Assembly: GCF_018687955.1 (NCBI RefSeq)
Contig: NZ_CP061309.1
Location: 124,001 to 188,000 of the forward strand
DNA: 64,000 nucleotides
Direction: 5' to 3'
Origin: Polynucleobacter ibericus
GTDB lineage: Bacteria; Pseudomonadota; Gammaproteobacteria; Burkholderiales; Burkholderiaceae
Shown: in pieces, positions 57,234-64,000 of the stretch
Numbering within the stretch: position 1 is the first letter of the stretch
Layout: every line of letters starts with the position of its first letter
Made by a program: the position numbers and the translations under genes
The notes under the pieces: generated by a model
Databases searched by the model: none
Told to the model about the DNA's origin: nothing
Seen by the model: the letters and a program-made list of their open reading frames with translations, nothing else

Positions 57234-58303
57234 GTACCCACTTCTGCATCCAAGGCTGCTTGATTAATGAGGCCTGCATGCATTTGAATGAGCCCAGCGT
57301 CTCGCATACTGAGGTGCGAAGCAGATGGGTTAAATAAATTATTCTTACTCAATACTTCATGAATACCAATACGCCCAAAGTAACCGCTACCTTTACAGGC
57401 TTGGCATTGAGTCTTGAATGCTTCATTTTGCTTGAGACATTCCAAACAAGTCTTACGTACTAAACGCTGTGAACTTACGCTTAAGAGACAGGACTCGATA
57501 GACTCCTGATCAACCCCAAGATTTTTGAGTCTGGGAACTGCGCCAGAGGCATTGCGAGTATGTAATGTGCTCAGTACGAGATGTCCAGTCTGCGCTGCCT
57601 GAATAGCTAAATGGGCAGTGGCGGTATCCCGTATTTCTCCAATCATGATGACATCAGGATCTTGCCTCAATAGGGCGCGAATAATAGTTGGAAAATCTAA
57701 ACCCGCCTTTGGGTGGTAGGCCACCTGGTTCACTCCCGCAAGACGAATTTCAACAGGATCTTCTATAGAGCAAAGATTGCGATGATCTTGATTGAGTTGA
57801 CGAAGGCAGCTATAGAGCGTTCGTGTCTTGCCGCTACCAGTTGGTCCTGTAACTAAGATGAGTCCATTAGATTGGACGAGCGCTTGCTGAAATATCTCTA
57901 GCTGGTCTGAAAGAAGTCCAATTTCTTCAAGATTTAGATCGTCTACGCAACTTGGCAAAATTCGTATAACTGCCTTTTCTCCATGAAGCGTTGGCAAAAT
58001 CGAGACACGGCAATCAATATTGGGCTTGGAGAAGTCATGACCAATACATAGGCGCCCATCTTGCGGAAGACGTTTTTCTGCAATATCTAGGCGGGCAAGA
58101 ACCTTGATGCGTGTAATGAGACGGTCATGAAACTCAATGGGATAGTGCGACTGAATTTGCAGTAAACCATCTACCCTAATACGAATCAGGGTAGCCAGTG
58201 TTCCTGCCTCTATATGAATATCACTTGCTCTAGCATCCAGGGCATGTGCAGCAATTTCATACCAAGTGCGAATGATTAGTGAGTCATCAGCAACAATGCT
58301 CAA
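57224..58303 (-). CDS. pilB: Short PilB/GspE-type assembly ATPase
   Basis: The hexameric ATPase that powers pilus extension. The 359-residue protein has ASDIHIEAG (26-34), RLPQDGR (78-84), Walker A GPTGSGKT (153-160), the Asp box and Walker B near RQDPDVIMIGEIRD, and a tetracysteine zinc motif (CLEC...CQAC). Usual PilB/GspE has about 500-570 residues; the N-terminal N1 domain is missing. The cysteine motif separates it from PilT. The start is TTG at 58303, overlapping the upstream stop (TTGA), so truncation by misannotation is unlikely. Confidence 0.87.
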   Translation of the reverse strand: MSIVADDSLIIRTWYEIAAHALDARASDIHIEAGTLATLIRIRVDGLLQIQSHYPIEFHDRLITRIKVLARLDIAEKRLPQDGRLCIGHDFSKPNIDCRVSILPTLHGEKAVIRILPSCVDDLNLEEIGLLSDQLEIFQQALVQSNGLILVTGPTGSGKTRTLYSCLRQLNQDHRNLCSIEDPVEIRLAGVNQVAYHPKAGLDFPTIIRALLRQDPDVIMIGEIRDTATAHLAIQAAQTGHLVLSTLHTRNASGAVPRLKNLGVDQESIESCLLSVSSQRLVRKTCLECLKQNEAFKTQCQACKGSGYFGRIGIHEVLSKNNLFNPSASHLSMRDAGLIQMHAGLINQAALDAEVGTWH

Positions 58304-59595
58304 TCTTGCGCTGGAGTTAGATTGCTGTTGGGACGATAAAGCTTCACTGTTTTGACACCATGCTCATCAAACTGCACGATTTCCATAACGATTCCAGCAA
58401 TACGAATACTGACATCATGATCTGGAATGGCCTCAAGTTTTTCGAGAATGAGCCCATTCAATGTGCGCGGCCCATCCAGGGGAAGATTCAGATTTAGGAG
58501 TCGATTAAGGTCCCTGAGAGAAGCACTTCCAGTTGCCAGGTAGGTGCCATCAGAAAGCCAACGGGGATCGGTTGAAAGATTAGAAAAAGAGGTGGTGAAC
58601 TCACCAATGAGTTCTTCCACAATATCTTCAAATGTCACCAAACCTAGAACCTCGCCATACTCATTTACTACCAGGCTTAAACGCTGTTGGTTATCTTGGA
58701 AAAATTGCATTTGCTGTAAGACAGGCGTACCGCTGGGGATAAAGTAGGGCTCATTCAATAGGGATCTAAAGTCTTCATGTTTTAGATCGGTATCACCCAA
58801 TAAGGACAATGCCTTTTTGACAGAGAGGATGCCAACAATACGTTCAGAATCTCCATCGCAGACTGGTAATTTATTGTGATAGCAGGTTTCTAGCTGCTGA
58901 ATGACTTCATCAATCGGTCTTGAAAGATCCAAAACTTCAATCTTGGCTCTCGGTGTCATCACATCATCAACAGTAATGTTTTCGAGGTTAAACAGATTCA
59001 GCAAAATATTGCGGTGATGATTGGAAACAAAGCGATTTGATTCCAACACAAGACTGCGTAACTCTTCTTTGCTCATCGCCCTACTATCCGAAGAGGATTG
59101 CAATCCAGAAACCCTCATCAGGCCGGAGACAAAGCTATTAATAAACCAAAGCAAAGGTTTAAGAACAAAAGTAAGCGGCAAAATAAACCAGCCGACACTG
59201 GAGGCGATCTTTTCGGGGAATGCAGCACCAATCACTTTGGGAGTAATTTCACTAAAGATGATGATGAGCAAGGCAACTACTAAAGTCGCAATCGAGAGAA
59301 CGAGGCCACTGTCACCAAAAATATGCAGGGCAATGCCCGTTACTAGAATGGGTAAAACGGTATTAATCAGATTATTGGAAATCAGTAGTACTGATAGCAG
59401 GGAATCAATGCGCTTTAAGAGTCTTTCGGCGAGCGCTGCACCTGCATTGCCACCATTGGCCATGGCGCGCAGGCGATGGCGATTGGAGGATAGCATGCTG
59501 GTTTCTGCCATAGAGAAAAAACCAGAGAGTGCAAGTAAAAATAGGACTAGAGCAACTTGACCATAAAAGGGCCAATCGTCAAAAAAGTTGTCCAT
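58300..59595 (-). CDS. CNNM/CorC-family membrane protein with CBS pair
   Basis: A 431-residue protein with a DUF21/CNNM membrane domain (about 10-190; FFSMAETSMLSSNRHRL is diagnostic), two CBS domains (about 205-325; DVMTPRAKIEVLD and VVNEYGEVLGLVTFEDIVEELIGE) and a C-terminal CorC_HlyC domain. Relatives affect Mg2+/Co2+ efflux. I chose the ATG at 59595; a TTG 11 codons earlier is open. It directly precedes the short pilB gene. Confidence 0.88.
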   Translation of the reverse strand: MDNFFDDWPFYGQVALVLFLLALSGFFSMAETSMLSSNRHRLRAMANGGNAGAALAERLLKRIDSLLSVLLISNNLINTVLPILVTGIALHIFGDSGLVLSIATLVVALLIIIFSEITPKVIGAAFPEKIASSVGWFILPLTFVLKPLLWFINSFVSGLMRVSGLQSSSDSRAMSKEELRSLVLESNRFVSNHHRNILLNLFNLENITVDDVMTPRAKIEVLDLSRPIDEVIQQLETCYHNKLPVCDGDSERIVGILSVKKALSLLGDTDLKHEDFRSLLNEPYFIPSGTPVLQQMQFFQDNQQRLSLVVNEYGEVLGLVTFEDIVEELIGEFTTSFSNLSTDPRWLSDGTYLATGSASLRDLNRLLNLNLPLDGPRTLNGLILEKLEAIPDHDVSIRIAGIVMEIVQFDEHGVKTVKLYRPNSNLTPAQD

Positions 59596-59713
59596 GGAGT
59601 CTGCCTGAAAAAAGTAAGGATGAGTCAATATAGCAAAGTGGCATATGACAGGCTATAGCTATAGAGTAAAGGACTGTCATCTGTCTTGTTTAATTGTGTC
59701 AGAATCAATCGCT

Positions 59714-60226
59714 ATGGCTAGATCATTCCCTTTAAAGCTCGCTGAAGGCGCTAGCTATTGCGTCGTGGAGGCACCTTTTGGGTGTCTTGGAATTTTGACG
59801 GAATTGGTTGAGGGCAGTTTGATGATTTCTAGGATTGATTATTTGCCCGCCAATACGGCTTTGATCTCTCCGCAGAACCAATTAGCCAAGGAGGTTGTGC
59901 GGCAGTGTAAGGCCTACTTTAAGACCCCTCATTGGCAATTCGATTTACCCACTAAACCAGCCGGGACTGTCCATCAGAGAAAAGTTTGGGCCAACATTCA
60001 AGAGATGCCTGCAGGTAAGACGAAAACTTATGGTGAGTTAGCTAAGGAAATTAAAAGTGGGGCAAGAGCGGTAGGTACGGCATGCGGCGCGAATCCTTAC
60101 CCCATAATTACACCGTGTCATAGAGTGGTGTCAGCCCAGGGAATTGGTGGCTTTATGAAAGAAAACTCCCCTGGTCTTTATCGCCAAATTAAGCTTTGGC
60201 TTCTTAAGCACGAAGGTGCTTTATAG
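59714..60226 (+). CDS. ogt: Methylated-DNA--protein-cysteine methyltransferase
   Basis: A suicide repair protein that takes methyl groups off O6-methylguanine. The active-site PCHRV carries Cys135 (counted from the ATG at 59714), with GTACGANPYPIITPCHRVV around it and the helix-turn-helix region KTYGELAKEI before it. From this start it has 170 residues, like E. coli Ogt. An earlier ATG at 59645 would add 23 residues unlike the family. Confidence 0.9.
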   Translation: MARSFPLKLAEGASYCVVEAPFGCLGILTELVEGSLMISRIDYLPANTALISPQNQLAKEVVRQCKAYFKTPHWQFDLPTKPAGTVHQRKVWANIQEMPAGKTKTYGELAKEIKSGARAVGTACGANPYPIITPCHRVVSAQGIGGFMKENSPGLYRQIKLWLLKHEGAL

Positions 60227-60232
60227 GCTTGC

Positions 60233-61207
60233 TTATTTAGCGAGTGATCTGCTGGTGAAATAGAAAAAACTTTTCATCAGTAAATCACTTCTGACAGCCC
60301 ACCGTGTGAAGCTATAGAAGCTCATAACAGAGCTTCTTGAGAGCTTTACCTCATCCTTGTTATCAAATTGCTTTTGATTGGCAATCTTCGACAGCGTCAT
60401 TACCGCTAAGCCAAAGGCTAAAAAACAAAAGCGTCTCATACCCTGTTCTTGTTTGGGGATCAACAGAATGTAATCTAGCGAGTCTTGTAGTTTTTGATAA
60501 GCAATGTTCAGGAGGTCTGCCTGACTTACATTCACTGGCTTCCAGGATACGCCGCGCGCTTTATCCTCAGGAGAGTCTTTGAGAATATTGGTCATTTGAA
60601 GTGCTTGACCAAATGCGATTGCCAGGTTTTCATGCCCCGCTATTCGGGCTTTAAAGTCAGGGGAGTGATTGCTAAAGATTGTGGTTAGTAGTTCTCCAAC
60701 GACGCCTGCAACTACATAACAATATTGTTCAAACTCAGCGAGGTCTTGAAGGCCGGTTTGATTCTGTTTTCCATGAAAGTAGGACATACCTTCAGACATG
60801 ATGGAAACGCAGCGACTCACTGCTTCCTGGTCATGGTTAGAGCAGGTATGCAAAATACGCAAAACAGTTGGCGTATGGGCAATTAAATCTAACTCATCTC
60901 GGTTACTGTAATTCTCTAACGCTTCTAAACAAGGCTGAACAAACGTTTCTACAGGGACCTTTTCTAGCACCGCATCCAGAAAGAGCGCCGATAGTGATTG
61001 CTTAGCCTGCGCACTTAAGTCTGCCGCATCCTCAATAGTGTCAACAATACGGCAGAGCAAATAGGTATTGCCGACGACCTTTTCGATGTTTGGCGGCAGT
61101 AACGGGATAGTAAGGGCAAAAGTGCGTGATACGGAACCTAGAATGGCTTTTTGATAAGCCACGTCGGCGGATTGGCCTGATATCAGGGGTTTTTTAGGGG
61201 CTCTCAC
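60233..61207 (-). CDS. Squalene/phytoene synthase family protein
   Basis: A 324-residue head-to-head prenyltransferase. Both aspartate-rich motifs are present: DTIED at 56-60 and DSPED at 211-215, with SRTFALTIPLLP before the first and a YCYVVAGVVGELLT helix between. Bacterial relatives join two farnesyl or geranylgeranyl diphosphates to squalene or phytoene. No hopanoid or carotenoid gene is adjacent. A C-terminal hydrophobic stretch may touch the membrane. The start is GTG at 61207. Confidence 0.85.
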   Translation of the reverse strand: MRAPKKPLISGQSADVAYQKAILGSVSRTFALTIPLLPPNIEKVVGNTYLLCRIVDTIEDAADLSAQAKQSLSALFLDAVLEKVPVETFVQPCLEALENYSNRDELDLIAHTPTVLRILHTCSNHDQEAVSRCVSIMSEGMSYFHGKQNQTGLQDLAEFEQYCYVVAGVVGELLTTIFSNHSPDFKARIAGHENLAIAFGQALQMTNILKDSPEDKARGVSWKPVNVSQADLLNIAYQKLQDSLDYILLIPKQEQGMRRFCFLAFGLAVMTLSKIANQKQFDNKDEVKLSRSSVMSFYSFTRWAVRSDLLMKSFFYFTSRSLAK

Positions 61208-61289
61208 TCTTGAATTATGTCAGACCGGCGTCTTTTATGGGGTGCTCCAACGAGATGCTTTTTGTTATCTACTAAAAGTGACAAAGCCA

Positions 61290-61295
61290 TATAAT
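61290..61295 (+). promoter_or_regulatory. Consensus -10 box before the sodium:solute symporter gene
   Basis: A perfect TATAAT lies 30 bases before the GTG start. The -35 region at 17-18 base spacing is poor, so an activator may be needed. An AAGGAG follows at 61311-61316, suited to the GTG at 61326. Confidence 0.4.
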
Positions 61296-61325
61296 TTCAT
61301 CAAATTTCAGAAGGAGTAATTAGGC

Positions 61326-62741
61326 GTGCTCATTTGGTTCGTCGTTATTTACTGGGTTATCTCAGTTGGCATTGGCTTGTGGGCTGCCCTTAGAGTCAAA
61401 AATACTGCTGACTTTGCTGCAGCTGGGCACAGCCTTCCTTTGCCGATTGTCACTGCCACTGTTTTTGCCACTTGGTTTGGCTCTGAAACTGTTCTTGGAA
61501 TTCCAGCTACTTTTCTAAAAGAGGGACTAGGGGGCGTAGTCTCCGATCCATTTGGATCTTCCTTATGCTTGATTTTAGTTGGCCTCTTTTTTGCCCGTCA
61601 TTTATACAACCGCCGCATGCTCACTATTGGCGACTTTTTCCGTGAGAAGTATGGCCGCACTGTAGAAGTTTTAGTAACGCTCTGTATTGTGGTTTCTTAT
61701 CTGGGTTGGGTGGCTGCACAAATTAAAGCACTTGGGCTCGTATTTAACGTGGTGTCAGACGGTAGTATTTCTCAAACAGGCGGCATGTTGATTGGTGCAG
61801 GTAGCGTATTGATTTACACCCTCTTCGGTGGGATGTGGTCAGTTGCTATTACTGACTTTATTCAAATGATCATTATTGTGATTGGCATGCTTTACATCGG
61901 CGGCGAGATGACCATGCAGACTGGCGGCGTCGGCGTAGTGATTGAGCATGCGGCGGCTGCTGGTCAATTTAGTAACTTCTGGCCGGATATGAATTTAGCT
62001 TCGATCTTGGGCTTTGTAGCTGCTTTGTGCACCATGATGTTGGGATCTATTCCTCAGCAAGACGTCTTCCAGCGGATTACTTCATCCAAAAACGTCAATA
62101 TTGCAGTGCAAGCAGCCTTACTCGGTGGCGTACTCTATTTTATTTTTGCTTTTGTACCAATGTACTTGGCCTATTCAGCAACCTTGATTGATCCGGATTT
62201 GGTGAAGACGTATCTCAACACAGATCCTCAAATGATCTTACCTAAACTGATTCTTAATCACGCTCCACTGATTGCGCAGGTGATGTTCTTTGGCGCGCTT
62301 CTATCGGCTATCAAAAGTTGTGCCAGTGCCACCTTATTAGCGCCATCAGTTACTTTCGCCGAAAACATTGTGCGGGGATTTTTTAAGCATTTGTCCGATC
62401 ATGATTTGCTAAAAGTCATGCGAATTACAGTCTTATGTTTTGCAGTGGTAGTAACTTTCTTTGCTGTGAACTCCGAGCTTTCTATTTTTAAAATGGTGGA
62501 GAGTGCCTACAAAGTAACCTTAGTTGCCGCTTTTGTACCCTTAGCGTTTGGGGTGTATTGGTCGCGAGCCAACTCCTTAGGTGGATTGCTAGCAGTGGTG
62601 GGGGGATTAAGTATTTGGATTAGCTGTGAAATTTTGGCTCCAAATGCTATTTTGCCGCCCCAATTAGCCGGTTTATTAGCAAGTATTGCCGGAATGATTT
62701 TGGGTAGTTTGGTGCCAAAAGATTCATTAAAGGGCATTTGA
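61326..62741 (+). CDS. Sodium:solute symporter (SSS family)
   Basis: A 471-residue inner-membrane protein with about 13 helices. Family marks include FAAAGHSLPLPIVTATVFATWFGSETVLGIPA near the start, TIGDFFREKYG, YTLFGGMWSVAITDFIQM and GSIPQQDVFQRI. It couples Na+ entry to uptake of an organic solute; the substrate is not readable. The start is GTG at 61326 with AAGGAG nine bases upstream. Confidence 0.9.
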   Translation: MLIWFVVIYWVISVGIGLWAALRVKNTADFAAAGHSLPLPIVTATVFATWFGSETVLGIPATFLKEGLGGVVSDPFGSSLCLILVGLFFARHLYNRRMLTIGDFFREKYGRTVEVLVTLCIVVSYLGWVAAQIKALGLVFNVVSDGSISQTGGMLIGAGSVLIYTLFGGMWSVAITDFIQMIIIVIGMLYIGGEMTMQTGGVGVVIEHAAAAGQFSNFWPDMNLASILGFVAALCTMMLGSIPQQDVFQRITSSKNVNIAVQAALLGGVLYFIFAFVPMYLAYSATLIDPDLVKTYLNTDPQMILPKLILNHAPLIAQVMFFGALLSAIKSCASATLLAPSVTFAENIVRGFFKHLSDHDLLKVMRITVLCFAVVVTFFAVNSELSIFKMVESAYKVTLVAAFVPLAFGVYWSRANSLGGLLAVVGGLSIWISCEILAPNAILPPQLAGLLASIAGMILGSLVPKDSLKGI

Positions 62742-62841
62742 GGTATTAATTGCTTAAAAATTAGGCAATTAAAATTGCTGCAGCGCAAAATCCCAATTAA
62801 AATAGATCTAATTCAAAATTTTTAGTTCTTATGGAGTTCCT

Positions 62842-63861
62842 ATGAAAATCTGTGTGATCGGTGGGGGTGGCGCTATTGGCGGCTACTTAGCTGTCATGTT
62901 GGCGCGAGCAGGTAATGATGTAACGGTTGTTGCACGTGGTGCCACTTTGGCTGCAATCAAAGAGCGTGGCCTCGCCTTGATTATGGACGACCAACCAGAA
63001 CCTTTGGTTGCTCAAGTGAAAGCTGTAGAAAAAATTCGCGATGCGGAAACTCCAGATGTTGTCATTCTGGCAGTGAAGGCCCATCAAGTTGAGCCGATCA
63101 TCGATGATTTGGCTGCCATCATGGGTCCTGAAACAATTTTGATCCCAATGCAAAACGGAATCCCTTGGTGGTATTTCCAGAAGTTGGGTGGCGAGTATCA
63201 AGATCACTCAGTTGAAACAGTGGATGTTGGTGGTGTAGCTAAGAGCTCCATTAATCCAAACAACATCATTGGTTGTGTGGTGTATCCAGCAACGTTTACT
63301 CAAGCTCCTGGCGTCATCCGTCACGTTGAAGGTAATCGTTTCCCATTGGGTGAATTGGATGGTAAAACTACCGATCGTATTCAAAAGATGTCTGAGATGA
63401 TGGGTGCAGCTGGATTCAAATCTCCTATTTTGGAAGACATCCGTTCTGAGATCTGGCTCAAGCTTTGGGGCAACATGACTTTCAACCCAATCAGCTCGCT
63501 GACACATGGTACCTTGGAGGGCATCTGCCAATATCCATTGACCAAAGAGTTAGCGCGCAACATGATGGCTGAAGCTCAAACTATCGCAGAGAAGTTGGGC
63601 GTGACCTTCCGCGTTGACATTGAGCGTCGTATCGCTGGCGCAGAAAAAGTCGGTAAACATAAAACTTCTATGTTGCAAGACTTAGAGGCTGGTCGCAGCT
63701 TAGAGATTGACGCTTTGTTGGGCTCAGTAATCGAGCTTGGTAAGATTACTCAAACTCCAACACCTTGCTTAAACACCGTATTTGCTTTGACTAAATATTT
63801 GGATGAAAATGTCCAAGCCTCCAAAGGCAGCCTTGCATTGCCTTCTGTATCCGGTTATTAA
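62842..63861 (+). CDS. Ketopantoate reductase-like (ApbA/PanE family) oxidoreductase
   Basis: A 339-residue NADPH enzyme with the Rossmann loop GGGGAIGGYLAVML (7-20), VVARG, VKAHQ, MQNGIPWWYF and a C-terminal helical domain starting near 185 (KLWGNMTFNPISSLTHG). PanE reduces 2-ketopantoate in pantothenate synthesis; relatives act on other 2-oxo acids. The WWYF segment is unusual for canonical PanE, so I leave the substrate open. A GGAG lies upstream. Confidence 0.85.
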   Translation: MKICVIGGGGAIGGYLAVMLARAGNDVTVVARGATLAAIKERGLALIMDDQPEPLVAQVKAVEKIRDAETPDVVILAVKAHQVEPIIDDLAAIMGPETILIPMQNGIPWWYFQKLGGEYQDHSVETVDVGGVAKSSINPNNIIGCVVYPATFTQAPGVIRHVEGNRFPLGELDGKTTDRIQKMSEMMGAAGFKSPILEDIRSEIWLKLWGNMTFNPISSLTHGTLEGICQYPLTKELARNMMAEAQTIAEKLGVTFRVDIERRIAGAEKVGKHKTSMLQDLEAGRSLEIDALLGSVIELGKITQTPTPCLNTVFALTKYLDENVQASKGSLALPSVSGY

Positions 63862-63881
63862 ACAGTAAATTTAAAGCAACA

Positions 63882-63920
63882 AAAAACCCTTGCTACTTAA
63901 CATAGCAAGGGTTTTTGTTT
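63882..63920. terminator. Bidirectional intrinsic terminator
   Basis: AAAAACCCTTGCTA pairs with TAGCAAGGGTTTTT around a 7-base loop, then TGTTTT. It can serve the ketopantoate-reductase-like gene and the convergent gene at the right edge. Confidence 0.92.
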
Positions 63921-63945
63921 TAAAAGCCGTCAGTTATTGAAGGTG

Positions 63946-64000
63946 TTATTCGAAGCGATTATCAAGACGGCCTACACCATCAATGATGATGCTCACGTTG
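63946..64000 (-). CDS. C-terminal end of a protein, possibly FAH family
   Basis: Only 17 residues and a TAA are inside the window (ending IIIDGVGRLDNRFE). The pattern, beta strand then G-V/I-G-x-L-x-N, resembles the C-terminus of fumarylacetoacetate hydrolase-family enzymes. The fragment is too short for more than a hint. Confidence 0.4.
   Translation of the reverse strand, partial: NVSIIIDGVGRLDNRFE

Noticed and set aside
59021-59560. 179-codon plus-strand ORF inside the CorC/CNNM gene
   Set aside because: A shadow frame; the minus-strand protein has clear CNNM and CBS motifs.
62746-62788. Operator or terminator before the ketopantoate-reductase-like gene
   Set aside because: TTAATTGC/GCAATTAA is an inverted repeat followed by an imperfect TTGC..GCAA repeat, but there is no T tract and AT-rich repeats like this arise by chance.

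Overview
The window looks like a chromosomal segment of a small-genome, moderate-GC betaproteobacterium of the Burkholderiales. Polynucleobacter is my best guess, inferred from gene order and protein style rather than from a search. Coding density is very high and almost everything is housekeeping. There is no rRNA, CRISPR array, insertion sequence, prophage or integrase. One tRNA gene, tRNA-Thr(UGU), lies near the left edge.

Layout. 1-3450: the end of sspB, tRNA-Thr, an orphan glycosyltransferase, an MHS-type MFS transporter and a PHA-granule phasin with a candidate operator. 3490-8475 (minus): hemA-prfA-prmC-grxD-rmuC. 8519-13285: a small membrane protein, then a minus-strand run of a Ubi-type FAD hydroxylase, dsbC, an M61 peptidase and ung. 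13326-15527: ychF, then a small winged-helix regulator divergent from a MASE1-like membrane protein, with a perfect 24-bp palindrome between them. 15508-20146 (minus): rpe-trpE-trpG-trpD-trpC. 20178-22635: apaG, mltA and an enoyl-CoA hydratase, with a 37-residue membrane microprotein candidate antisense to the mltA leader. 22656-28984: an M20 amidohydrolase behind bioA-bioF-bioD, divergent bioB, then coq7.

29286-48348 is a complete division and cell-wall (dcw) cluster: mraZ-rsmH-ftsL-ftsI-murE-murF-mraY-murD-ftsW-murG-murC-ddl-ftsQ-ftsA-ftsZ, then a peroxiredoxin and lpxC. Most junctions overlap by 1-10 bases, so translational coupling is likely. Upstream are a sigma70-like promoter, three MraZ-type boxes in 10-bp register and, further up, a near-perfect LexA box. 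48370-56187 holds a DUF721/DciA-like protein, secA, argJ, a DUF815 ATPase, a Nudix hydrolase and, on the minus strand, zapD, coaE and a short prepilin peptidase. 56187-59595 (minus) holds pilC, a short pilB and a CorC/CNNM-type protein. The right end holds ogt, a squalene/phytoene-synthase-like gene, a sodium:solute symporter, a ketopantoate-reductase-like gene and the tail of a minus-strand gene that may be an FAH-family enzyme.

No new multi-gene system is obvious. The best leads are the SOS box ahead of the dcw cluster, the arginine-rich 19-codon ORF/GC-rich hairpin between ftsZ and the peroxiredoxin gene, the winged-helix/MASE1-like pair with its palindrome, the antisense microprotein, and the shortened PilB/PilD pair. 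All functional calls come from reading motifs and context; no database search was run.
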